Source of the DNA: Tubiluchus corallicola
Taxonomy: Eukaryota > Priapulida > Priapulimorpha > Priapulimorphida > Tubiluchidae
Direction of reading: 5' to 3'
Assembly (NCBI GenBank): GCA_030141605.1
Contig: JAQGDQ010000062.1
Coordinates: forward strand, 193,501-253,500
Length of the DNA stretch: 60,000 bases
In this document: piece after piece, positions 37,701-46,767 of the stretch
Numbering within the stretch: position 1 is the stretch's first letter
Layout of the letters: every line of letters starts with the position of its first letter
Made by a program: the position numbers and the translations under genes
Notes under the pieces: model-generated
What the model was told of the DNA's origin: nothing
Seen by the model: only the letters and a program-made list of their open reading frames with translations
The model's database searches: none

Positions 37701-40567
37701 AAGGAGCACAAGTAAGCTGCTACATTTAATGCTGTATTTGATGTTTTAGTTTGCTGAACAGAGACGGATTATCCAATAGGCACACTAGGCACGTGCCTTG
37801 GGCAGGGCCTATTTCAGGGGGGGGGGGAAGTGGCGATGCTTCCCCGGGGCCTCACCCTCCAGGGGGGCCTCACGCGAAGGTAACATCTTTTTGCTTTATG
37901 CGAACATACTGCCTCCTCTCTCCCCCTCTCTCTCTCTCTTGCGGCACGGGCGCTGTTTGCCAGTATTGACAAGTATTAAGGACTGGTCTTTAGAATAAAG
38001 CAGTTTTTCTTAAAATTGTTTTTTCCTTTAACAACTGTATAACTCCATATTTTCTCTTCGAAAATGCTTCTTCGGCGTTCTAGCAGTTCAAAAATTATGT
38101 GTTTACCCCTTCGAACCCCTGTGGAGGGGGCCTCACACACCCCACTTCCTTGGGCCTCGCTTAGGCTGAAATAGGTTCTGGCCTTGGGGGCTTCAAGCCT
38201 CGGGGGCCAGTCTGTAGGCCAAATTAGACCTTAATTGTAATGAAAATGGCTATAACTCAAAAAGAAAGCTTTTTAATTGTCAGCTTATTCCAAAAGTGCA
38301 TGAACTAGTTCTCAATATGATAGCCATTATGGCATAGGCCCTACAAATATGTATTTTAGCCAACTGAGTGAATTGTAAAAATGATGCTCTGCTGCAGGAC
38401 CTGTGTTACTATGTTGAATTGTGCGTAGAAAACTTCGTATTCTGTAACAACAACGAACTGCAGAATTGCAAGTGAATGGCAGTATTTTCCATAACAGAAA
38501 TTATTTGAAGTCGTTCTGGTAGTTCTTATATTTTTAATGTTAAGAAGCAACTCGCTTCACTGATAACTGAGTTATTGCAAAAAAATAAAATTTAAAATAG
38601 CACTAATTGCTTGATTTGCTTGATAATATTGACAACTGAAGACTTCTGAAATGTGGGAAATGCTGTTTATCGTTTACTTACTGCTATAGTAATAAATAGC
38701 CAAGAAGGCCTAGTGTAATATCACTACATGCACTGTATTACATATCTGGCCTACTGATACTCCGAGGATTCTGAAATAAATCGCTGTCTAATGCGTTAAA
38801 ATGCAATATATAATTATTGTTTGTTTTGTTAGAAGACAATATAATTACCTATTTTAACCTATTTAAATATACAGAATTCATCTATTTTAATTGGCAAAAT
38901 TGACGGCCAAACGTGCTATAATGCGGGTACTGCGTTGGTTTCCGGGACCCGCTTCCCATCGAGCCCTGCTATGCTTAGAGTCCCCTCTAACTCTTAATCC
39001 GCCTCTGTTACTGAATAACTACATTTAGACGCAAAGTTATCATTTATTTAATATGTTAAAATAACACATAAGTGCATTTGGTTTCTTGATGTAAGCTCAT
39101 CATGTTATCATATTAATTTCTCTTCCTAACAGGACACGAAGACTAGTATACTCGATGTATTAACACCGTCTGATGTACGTGAACTCGTAGAAGCAGAAGA
39201 TGAATATCAGAGACGAGGAGGTTATCAACGACTCTTTCCTAGTCCAACTTCTCATAAATATTTAAAATACTTTGAACAGCACCGATACGGTAACTTGTTG
39301 CTAGATGCTTGGACAAGAAAATACTTCACTACTCCTGAAAAAGGTAACATAAATAGAGTGGAGAAAACGAGTCTAATCTTGGTATAAAGGGAAATAGTAA
39401 ATTTTGAATTTTTTGTTTAATTCAGACGTCATAGTGTAATTAGTAAAAACATTTTATAAGCTAGTGTTCATTAAAATCAACCTAGAGATAAATTGACTGA
39501 ACCTGGCTAGGTTTTTGCAAAAGCACCAAGAACGAAATTAGTTGATAAAAGAGGTCATTTATTAAAATGCGTTCAAAATAGCAAAGCAAAAAAGGTGGGC
39601 ACACTCACATACCACCCACTCTATACGTGAATCCAAGTACTTGACTAATATTAGTCACAATTTTGTGTCTTGCAAGGACGGCAAGGAGTTTTATGACTCG
39701 TGTTTTATAGTAATTCCGTATTAAAATAAACGATTACTTACTTACTGTTATGACAGAGATAATAAAGCGTCCTTTGCACTATATTACAAAATGATGTCAA
39801 ACGCCTAGTAAATCAGTTTTAAGAATTGTGGCACAAAATACAAGCAAAAATTCCACAACACAGAAAATCAGTACGATGGATAAAAATAGTCAAATCTAAA
39901 GGTCAACAAAGTGCGTTTTTCTTTTTTTCGAAATTACATTCCTACTTTATTAGTGGGTGGTGAGAGGGCGGGTTATCACATCCAGCGAATGCGGGCAAAT
40001 GGGTGATTTTCGACAACACGACGGCTGTCATTCGTTGATTTGCATGCTCACGAACATTCCTGACAAAAACTATTCTAGCAATAAATTACCCTTTTTTGTT
40101 AAGAATCGGTGTAATTGCAAACTTTACACGTGCGATAAATTTTATTTTTATAGAAATGTTAATTAAATAATTAACTGTTAATGATAATGTTAATGCTTTT
40201 ATTAACTTGATTCATATCTTTTTTTTTCTGTTCTCGTCAAAATGTTGTAAATTTGAAACAAAATATTTGTAGTAATCACTACAATGTTGTACTTTCCGCG
40301 AACAACTTTTTTTAAGTTCATAACTACGGCGACCTTATCCTAAATGTTTTACCCTATCATAAACATCGTATCCGCATCCAAACTCTATAGTATCTGCGGT
40401 ATTAAAATTATAATTAGACACAGTGTTCTAAATAACCACAATTACTTATTTTAGGTTGGCGCTTCCTAGAGACCTTATGTAAAGAAAACCTGCATATCTA
40501 CAATCCCGTCCTGGTCATGGAACACTTTTGTCTTCAAAGGAATTCCACAGCTTGTGTAAAAATTTGA
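25243..40567 (+). CDS. TTLL4: TTLL4-like tubulin polyglutamylase (13 exons seen)
   Basis: ATP-grasp enzyme that ligates glutamate side chains onto tubulin or other proteins. Exons: 25243(or 25220)-25419, 25550-25657, 27389-27471, 29590-29787, 30402-30481, 31011-31139, 34561-34683, 35014-35112, 35953-36087, 36819-36944, 37582-37711, 39133-39343, 40455-40567 (TGA). All junctions are GT-AG and in phase. Landmarks: PSLFSHVPPTLNF, ENWIACW, LEYQKYDHFPDS, FTFIVPEDIMALRKFW, LWISKPHGG, RYISKPYLIDGYKFDLRLYV, PLRIYLHEDGVVRFA, KIHLTN, YSCHELYGIDFIFDENLKPW, LLENNAG (metal-binding E-x-N) and ILDVLTPSDVRELVEAEDEY. Order and the C-terminal DVLTP module identify TTLL4 rather than other TTLLs. Oddities: the usual RGxGI glycine loop reads SMGLGI, and LTNYSxN reads LTNVDIN. 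The N-terminus is not fixed; the possible exon at 21180-21246 is in phase. Confidence 0.9.
25687..25766. repeat. (CA)n microsatellite
   Basis: CA dinucleotides with a few CG interruptions, just before the hAT element, in the TTLL4-like gene intron. Confidence 0.95.
25778..27093. mobile_element. Non-autonomous hAT element, 1,316 bp
   Basis: Terminal inverted repeats CAGGGCACTTTATTTATGAC on both ends (right end reversed) and a perfect 8-bp target duplication CGTATGCT at 25,770-25,777 and 27,094-27,101. Subterminal GTCATAAATA motifs repeat in both arms, as expected of hAT transposase sites. No transposase remains inside. It sits in a TTLL4-like intron. Confidence 0.92.
26282..26377. mobile_element. 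96-bp hAT MITE nested in the larger hAT element
   Basis: Ends TAGGGGTGAGCAT and (reversed) TAGGGGTAAGCAT, with a perfect 8-bp duplication AGCGGCGT at 26,274-26,281 and 26,378-26,385. The interior has two direct copies of GAATTCGAATCGAACCGAA. It inserted after the host element. Confidence 0.92.
27582..28079. mobile_element. Fold-back element with repeated CAAATGTAGAC motifs
   Basis: Ends TAGGTTTTACACGTCAAATG and (reversed) TAGGTTTTACATATCAAATG are inverted repeats flanked by TA. Each arm holds several copies of a GGTAAGTCAAATGTAGAC-like motif, direct within the arm and inverted between arms. It is non-coding and located in a TTLL4-like intron. Confidence 0.75.
28080..29589. other. Intron DNA without recognised features
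   Basis: Part of the TTLL4-like intron. Open frames at 28,187-28,387 (plus) and 28,410-28,754 (minus) have no recognised family and no supporting splice context. Confidence 0.45.
30780..30948. mobile_element. Fold-back MITE of about 165 bp
   Basis: The left arm CACTTAGGCAAAGACATGGC plus CTTTTAT pairs with the right arm ending near 30,947; arms are about 50 bp and strongly complementary. It lies about 65 bases before the 31,011 exon of the TTLL4-like gene. Confidence 0.7.
31560..34085 (+). mobile_element. Decayed R2-like non-LTR retrotransposon
   Basis: Fragments in order: VSFAIILRELLCSYFDFFLG (31,745), PRHLNLDNLKWFPRINLS (32,150), STPGTDGISYNILKD (32,290), RISLIYKKGDYHIPANYKMI (32,425), NLEDAFG (32,685), CKHCGNREILCHVLNAC (33,205) and QGRYLWRHISILN (33,270). 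The Cys/His knuckle followed by GRYLWRH-type sequence is what I associate with R2-like elements. Stops and frame changes are frequent and no intact YxDD box is seen, with a probable internal deletion near 32,740-32,800. A direct duplication of about 75 bp lies at its 5' end (31,567 and 31,675), and an A/T-rich tail ends near 34,085. Confidence 0.8.
36420..36520 (-). mobile_element. tRNA-derived SINE fragment
   Basis: The minus strand has a clear B-box (GTGGGTTCAATTCC) and upstream a hairpin GCACGTTTAACGTGC placed like an anticodon arm. Complete acceptor and D arms are not visible, so a SINE or tRNA relic is more likely than a gene. Confidence 0.5.
37759..39007. mobile_element. Non-autonomous hAT element, 1,249 bp
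   Basis: Ends CAGAGACGGATTA and (reversed) CAGAGGCGGATTA, with flanking 8-mers TTGCTGAA (37,751-37,758) and TTACTGAA (39,008-39,015), one mismatch. The interior is G/C-rich near the left end (a G run at about 37,818) and has GGGCCT/GGGGCC motifs. No transposase frame. Located in a TTLL4-like intron. Confidence 0.85.
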
Positions 40568-40600
40568 ATCGATCTGATGGGATGGTACGAAAGCGTATTA

Positions 40601-40754
40601 GAGCCATGATATCCGATTGTAAAAAATCTGGTTATAACCAGACATTTTTACAATCGGATGGCAAAAAATGGTTATAACCAGATTTTTTATAATCGGACGG
40701 AAAACGAAAAAATTTAGTTATAAACAGATTTTTTTATAATCGGATATTATGGCC
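40601..40754. mobile_element. Hairpin MITE in the TTLL4-like 3' UTR
   Basis: Ends GAGCCATGATATCCGATT and (reversed) GGCCATAATATCCGATT, flanked by TTA at 40,598-40,600 and 40,755-40,757. The interior has three related palindromic modules, two with GGTTATAACC. It begins 33 bases after the TTLL4-like stop codon. Confidence 0.75.
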
Positions 40755-40881
40755 TTAATACACTTTCTTAGGGAAAGCTGTTGCTCATTTTTTTGCTTTG
40801 TGGTAAATTACAAGGAACTTGGACGATGATGGCATGCGTTTGATCAATGCTTGCATAGATTATAACTGTAAGAAAACTGTA

Positions 40882-40887
40882 AATAAA
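40882..40887 (+). terminator. Candidate poly(A) signal of the TTLL4-like gene
   Basis: AATAAA about 315 bases beyond the stop. If used, the MITE at 40,601-40,754 is transcribed in the 3' UTR. Confidence 0.5.
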
Positions 40888-41679
40888 TTACGTTAAATTG
40901 CTAAGTTGACTTTATACAAGTATAACTGTTGATAGTTGTAATTTATTTATAACAAATGTGTGATGCCTGATACACGATACCTTCTGTTGATTATTGTTAT
41001 TACTAAATTAAAGACTTGCACGTTATCATTGTCTAAGAAAGCATACACAGTAGAATTTGAATGCAGTTACAAGCAGAAGGGTGTTCCACAGAATACACCA
41101 CTGATTTAAGCCAAAACTGATTGCAACTGAGAAAAAACTCCATCGAACACATCTATTTATACAGTATACAATATGGCTCCGCTGGTCAATCACTATTGTG
41201 TGTGAGCTGAGCTGGTCTAATTTTTAGTCATTTTGGACTCAGCTTATTTAATAGACAATTTTGATCTTAATGCGTTTAGGCTATACATTGGTGAAAAATT
41301 TATAATAATGCTAGTGTGTAGGACAAGCTAGTGTGTAGCCCTGGCCGATTGTCATGTCGAGCGGGCAACTCAATTGAGCAACTACAGACAGTCTGTCACT
41401 ACGGAAGCCATGTTGTGTCTTACGAGTAACGGAAATATTAACACTGAATTTGGACATCATCTAATTTGCGTCCATTGTGGAAGTTACTGTCACGAATTGC
41501 GCCAAAATATGAGCAATGATAAATACGAGGTGTTAAATGAATTCAATGGGTATCTAGGAATGGTATGTGATGGCTATATTGTTTAAGAAAAAGGAAGTTT
41601 AATCGAATCTTTGTAGAGTAGAGCAGAAACTTTACAAGCTAAAAGCAAGATAAGAAAAAGTGCTCAAAGCGTGCAGAGG
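40888..41679. other. No gene seen
   Basis: Intergenic AT-rich DNA. The frame at 41,374-41,586 has several Cys and His but matches no zinc-finger pattern I recognise. Confidence 0.4.
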
Positions 41680-41950
41680 TCTCGTTTTACTGACCACCGG
41701 TGGCGTAGTTCTGTGGAAGCATGCTCGTTTCCCACCGGGAGATCGTGGGTACAATTCTGGACCGAGTCATGCCAAAGACTTGAAAATGGTATCGCTGGTT
41801 CTTCGACCAAGCACGCGGGTCTATCGAAGTAACATGCTGGTAATAATAATCGGGACCACTTTGGAAATAAGTATTATTGAGTTACATACCTGGACCTATG
41901 TCCTCAACGAAATTATTATTATTAACGTAATGTTATTATTAGTATTATTA
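41680..41950 (+). mobile_element. tRNA-derived SINE
   Basis: A-box-like TGGCGTAGTTCTGTGG (41,701) and B-box-like GTGGGTACAATTCTG (41,747) stand about 45 bases apart as in a tRNA head. A tail with CCTGGACCTATGTCCTC follows and ends in ATT repeats near 41,920-41,950, the usual SINE plan. Confidence 0.6.
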
Positions 41951-42709
41951 TATCATGAAAAGTGTGCTAACTGTGGCAAAGGCCATAGCAGTCCCCACCA
42001 AGAGTGTGACGTGTATCTTGAAACTATACAAAAAGTTTTTCTGCGCAAGTATACTGGCAGTGACACTGCGCCTTTAACAGGGCCGGATTATGGTGCATTG
42101 GTGCCCTAAGCATACCCTGGACTTAGTGCCTCTGCTGTCTCCCGTGCAAGTTCCATGGCATATGTATTATGTGATGAAGTTATGTGACATTATATATAAA
42201 TCAAACTCCATTACTTTATATAGGATTTATACCACTAAAATTCTTTATTGTCTTCAAAATGAAATTTTAATTAAATAAAACAGCCATAATCATATCACAC
42301 ACTCCATAATCTAAAATATCTCCATATTTATGTACCTTTACTCAACACTGGCAACTTGTTTTCCTATAAATAGCAAGTAGTACTAGATGTAATTGTGATG
42401 TGCATGATGCATTGAGCGGTGATGAATCAAGGATGTAATTGTGATATGCTGTCACTTCTGTGAAATCTTGAATAAAAACTCTTTAGAACTTGTAAAGTTG
42501 TAAGTCTGTAGCATACGTGACCTAGAATGGTGTTAAAGTGGAACTTAAAATGATCCCACTGCATGCATGAGCCGTTCCTGTTCTGGGACCTTAATTTTAG
42601 GCTGTTACAGATGTTGCGGTTAAAGTGTTGCCAACTTGCTATGTCAGTAGGTGAAAACGTGGTGACAAAAAATGAAGTTTGATGCAGACTATATATATAT
42701 ATATATGTC

Positions 42710-43016
42710 GAGCTGTCTAGCTTTTTCCTTTTCGTTTTACTAGGTCAGAATTATACTTTTTCAGACACACTCAAAGCTAAGATAGTAATTGAAATTCATA
42801 AAGATGGCTTAAGTGATCTTAATATTAACAAAATAATCGAAAATTTAATATAAGAGCAACGTTAGTTTCATGTGTCTCATACCGCCATACTGCTTTTAAA
42901 TAAGTCTAAGATTACGCGACTCACTATTTTAGGACTATTCGCTAATTCCACACTTAGTATTAAATTTTTCTTCACTTATGAAAGCCATTATGATAATAAT
43001 TACATTTTGACGCTGA
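42710..43016 (+). repeat. 307-bp interspersed repeat, copy A
   Basis: Matches 49,342-49,648 over the same 307 bases, with about 21 substitutions by my reading (about 93% identity) and no gap. A short frame (AKIVIEIHKDGLSDL) faintly resembles a transposase helix-turn-helix, but no family is firm. Confidence 0.85.
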
Positions 43017-43344
43017 AGTCAGACGATGACTCGTTCCGTCGGCAGTTAAGTACCTACAATATACGTCATCTACTGTAAGCTGCAGCTTACGTCTTGATCA
43101 GTTGATTCACTCTTGTTTATTATGCCGCCGAACCGGTTGCAGAGAAACTTACATCTATATTGCGCACAGCGATATCTTTGCCAAAAACTTCAATTATTAC
43201 TTAAAGGGCACAACGTTTTTACACTTAAATCATTAATGCAGAACTTTTTGGTCGACATAAGTCATTAAAAGCTACCACTAAACGTTCTAAAGCTTATAAT
43301 CCGGAGAAAATATTTACTTGGTGTGCTGTAACTGCTACTATGAA

Positions 43345-43390
43345 AAGGAGGGCCCAAGGCCCTTGGGCCCACCCCCTAAATCCGCCCCTG
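43345..43390 (-). mobile_element. hAT-like terminal sequence
   Basis: Reversed, it reads CAGGGGCGGATTTAGGGGGT followed by a GGGCCCAAGG palindrome, the form of hAT termini. No partner end with an 8-bp duplication was found. Confidence 0.45.
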
Positions 43391-43824
43391 AGTACTATAA
43401 TAAAAATAAATGTAGTTACGTGCAAGCACAAACAGTCATTAGGGTCAAATGACTGTTGTAGTTAAGAAAGACGTTCTGGGTTCAGTTAATCTTTGACCTA
43501 CGGCAACTGTGAGTGCGCAAAGTGAAACTGTGAAAAGGCTTATTGAAAGATCCTAAATTTCTATCGAAAAAATTTAAACTCTGTGGAAACAGTAATGGGA
43601 ACTAACTACACAGAACTTTCAACGAAAAAATGGAAACTAATGCAAAAACCTTCACTTAAAAGTAATTAACTATATTAACCTAAAAATGGCATTATTATTT
43701 AACCTCTTATTGCGCATGCAATCATCGAAAATATCTATTTACCTTACTGATCATAAATACATATGCTGCCACAGCTAAATACTAGTATAGCTAGCATAGT
43801 TTATGTACTCGGACATTAATGTGT

Positions 43825-44005
43825 CAGTACAAAATCACAATATTCGTCGCATGTCTTAACTTTGAGGTCGAAAGTAGAAAATTTAACCACGCCGACTGTG
43901 CGTCTGTACTAAGTCACAATATTCGTAAATATTTATCACACGTCTTAATTTTGCATTCAGTTAACAGTAAAAAATTTAATTGCGCCGACTGTGAGCAGCA
44001 ACATT
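43825..44005. repeat. Diverged tandem duplication of about 87 bp
   Basis: Two adjacent blocks share TCACAATATTCGT, GTCTTAA and the ending GCCGACTGTG, making the frame at 43,819-44,034 look internally repeated. Confidence 0.55.
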
Positions 44006-44384
44006 CAGCTGGCAATAATAAAAAAGAAATTTAACAATGATAGTAATACTTTGTAATAGTATACTATTCATTGCAGGCGTTTGTCACTATCTTCGTCTTA
44101 TCATGGTCCTCAAACTATAGTAATTATGAAAATTAGTGTCAGCATCGATAATTATTAGTGACAGCATCATAGTACACGAGTACTGTACTTAGCAGTTTTA
44201 CTTGCTCATCCGTTTCCTGATCTTTTCTGTATTATCTAGAATACCTCATATTAATGTAAATTATTTAGGGCTTTAGCATTGGTAAACAGATGGGTCATAC
44301 TACTGTTTATTGTTTGTTTACCATTTTACCTAACTTAGGTTTACAGATATAAAATATTCTGGCGTCTAACATTCTCAACTTTAC

Positions 44385-44640
44385 TATTTGTGAACGTTCT
44401 ACAAATAAAATCTTGCCTATGATCTTTTTTTCTGGAATTTCGGTGTTATCCTCGGGGTAATGCTCCGAGTCGGACATGGTCCTAGATGTTGTTGGATCTT
44501 GTTCCGGTGTTAATGTGACAGTCTGCTTTGTTACCGGTGTTACTCTATCAAGATGTCTTCTTACACTTTGTGTTTTAACTAAATCGCGTACCGCATAGTC
44601 TGCCGCTGCCCATGGGAATTCTCAGCTTCTACATTGTATT
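44385..44640 (-). pseudogene. Possible LTR-retrotransposon pol C-terminus
   Basis: The minus strand gives an open stretch with DYAVRDLVKTQSVRRHLDRV followed by a Pro/Thr/Glu-rich tail. It resembles the sequence after the integrase core in Gypsy-type polyproteins (short basic beta-strand, then HxDR). No integrase catalytic core, LTR or primer site is seen next to it. Confidence 0.35.
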
Positions 44641-44977
44641 TTCCTTACGTGCAGTTTAGACTGCGAGGTACTTTAACCAGAGCTACTGCTTTAACATATG
44701 GTATTTGACTGGGTATTAAACTTTTGTCGGTGGTATCAAGGGAAATTTATGCACTAATGCGCAAAATTATTTTCGACGAACATCATATTCATACTGATAG
44801 TTTTTCCATTGATCATAACTATAAACCACATCAAAACGCAGAGGTGACTATATATAAGTTGGCAATTTGGCGTTATAGTTTGAAATAATGTTCTGCAGTC
44901 ATGCTTGGGGGCTTACAAGGGGATACTAAATTGAAATCAATGCAGACGTTGGCTCCGCTACAAAATTATTGACTGAA

Positions 44978-44983
44978 TTTATT
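44978..44983 (-). terminator. Candidate poly(A) signal of COLGALT
   Basis: AATAAA on the minus strand about 100 bases beyond the COLGALT stop codon. Confidence 0.55.
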
Positions 44984-45081
44984 CCATAGTATTACCTTTT
45001 AGGCTTAGTTTATACCAGCACGTTTCCATGAAATTTTAACAAAAGACTGAGCTGCAGTATAATAAAAAACGCAGTCCTCTG

Positions 45082-46767
45082 TTACGTTTTATCCAAAAAT
45101 GGCGAATTTTGAGCATCCGAGTAGTCATTTGGGTCAATACCATAAGCTTGACGAATCATCCACTTTTTTGTAGCAAGACAATGCATATTTCTTGGGCTAA
45201 AATGTGCACTCCAATCCTCGTTCAGTTGTCTGTTGCACATTATTGATATGTACACGTCAGCCGGTAGTATTTTCTCTAGGGGCTTTCCGTTTATTAATTT
45301 TTCTGCTCCTTGGAGAGTAAGTGCGTACGACCTGCATTGGAAAACGTTTATGTAGCCCGGAATCAACAACAGCTCAGTACCATTGATGGGAATTGGTCCT
45401 TTGCCATGGTCTCCTGTTGCAAAATTTATGTAATCCCAGTCAATCTTGGTTGCGTCATCCATTACTGCTTTCAGTTTTTGTCGAAAGTTGCTGCAGAAAA
45501 CCAGTTCGTCTTCTAGTATAAGACACTTTTTATATTTATTTTTCGTGATTTTACTCCATATGTCATAGTGAGTCAAAACATTTCCAAACTCACCCGTTTT
45601 CATTGGTGGAAACACTTCTAGCTGTTTAACTCCAAGTTCAGTTAATACTCTTTTATTTAACTCACGTCCATCTCGTGCTTCAACAACTTCTACTTCTATC
45701 CCGAGTTCATTAAAAATGTTCATCATGCGTTGCTTTCTGTCAGGACGCCGTTTCAGATTAATCAAAAATACTCTATCAAAACCAAGCAAGTCTTTTTCTT
45801 TTCTGAGTGCAGACACGTATTCTGATATCAAAATTTTTTTGCCGAAGCGTTTTCGCGCCGCTATTAAACCTATTGAGGAAGAGGAAAAACTCAACAATGC
45901 ACCTATTTTTAAGTTCGTGAGTTCCTGATTTTCCTCCATTAGCGTCTGAGACTCGTGGAGTGGTACGGTGAGAACACCGAAGTGTTCTTGATTGCAAACA
46001 AACAGCTGTATTCCAGCAAGATGAGCAGAATGTGCAAGAACAAGAAAATCATCAAGAGGTCCTTTGTAGTCGTCAATTTTCTTCGCATTAAATGTCAAAG
46101 TTAATGAAGCTGTTTCTTGAAGGTTTATAAGAAACGTAGAGTGAACAACAGGAACTGGAAAACATCCCAAACTCTTTCCCGTCCGGATTCTCATGTAACC
46201 GTTGTCTCTTTTGTAGTAACCATCTATTCGTTGGCCACACCAAAAGTTTGAATACGTTGACTGAGACTCCATCATGGGGGCAACAATTGTTTTATTAGCT
46301 TTTATAAGTATTTGCAGTGTGAAATTGTTTTCAATGAAGTTATCACAGTCGACAAAAAAGATATAATCTGCTTTCATTTTCCTTGCCGTCATTAACGCTT
46401 CCTCGCGAAGTTCTGCAACGTGTGTTAACCTAGAGTCTGGCCATGCGAAGGGCGTTGCTTCATCAGGAAAAGACCTAGGATCGCTGTAAGAGTGAAAATT
46501 TGTGGAATAATACTGGACGCCTGCGTTATCTACCCACTCTTTTAAAATCAATGAAGTGTTATCTACATTATGATCAGTTCTAATCCACAGAGCAATTCTG
46601 TTCTTGGGATACTCCAACTGGTCGATGTAGCCCAAGTAATGAGGTAAAAAATGCGCCTTGTTTCTTGCAATAATTGGCACCATTACTAATGGAAATGTGT
46701 CTGCTACTGTTTCACCCATTGCACAAACAGAAAGTGCCGCCACGTACAGGACTGTTGTTGCTTGCAT
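45082..46767 (-). CDS. COLGALT1: Procollagen galactosyltransferase (GLT25D family)
   Basis: Intact, intronless 561-aa gene. The enzyme transfers galactose from UDP-galactose to hydroxylysine of collagen in the ER. An N-terminal signal peptide (about residues 1-18, TTVLYVAALSVCAMG) leads into the first GT-A-like domain: VPIIARNKAHFLPHYLGYID (30-49), WPDSRLTHVAELREEAL, and FFVDCDN with DxD at 140/142. The second, GLT25 domain starts at VFLINLKRRPDRKQRM (333-348), with EARDGREL, EFGNVLTHYDIW, LILEDELVF and IDWDYINF. Oddities: the family's EDD reads EDE (419-421), and the C-terminus ends near PFLDKT without the RDEL-type ER retention signal of human COLGALT1 (about 622 aa), so it is shorter by about 60 residues. 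The vertebrate gene has many exons, so the lack of introns suggests retroposition or intron loss. The neighbouring divergent gene is PLOD. COLGALT2 is an equally possible ortholog label. Confidence 0.9.
   Translation of the reverse strand: MQATTVLYVAALSVCAMGETVADTFPLVMVPIIARNKAHFLPHYLGYIDQLEYPKNRIALWIRTDHNVDNTSLILKEWVDNAGVQYYSTNFHSYSDPRSFPDEATPFAWPDSRLTHVAELREEALMTARKMKADYIFFVDCDNFIENNFTLQILIKANKTIVAPMMESQSTYSNFWCGQRIDGYYKRDNGYMRIRTGKSLGCFPVPVVHSTFLINLQETASLTLTFNAKKIDDYKGPLDDFLVLAHSAHLAGIQLFVCNQEHFGVLTVPLHESQTLMEENQELTNLKIGALLSFSSSSIGLIAARKRFGKKILISEYVSALRKEKDLLGFDRVFLINLKRRPDRKQRMMNIFNELGIEVEVVEARDGRELNKRVLTELGVKQLEVFPPMKTGEFGNVLTHYDIWSKITKNKYKKCLILEDELVFCSNFRQKLKAVMDDATKIDWDYINFATGDHGKGPIPINGTELLLIPGYINVFQCRSYALTLQGAEKLINGKPLEKILPADVYISIMCNRQLNEDWSAHFSPRNMHCLATKKWMIRQAYGIDPNDYSDAQNSPFLDKT

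Noticed and set aside
42078-43390. Possible single hAT element with ends CAGGGCCGGATT and CAGGGGCGGATT
   Set aside because: The 8-base flanks (GCCTTTAA and AGTACTAT) do not match, so the two ends were not paired.
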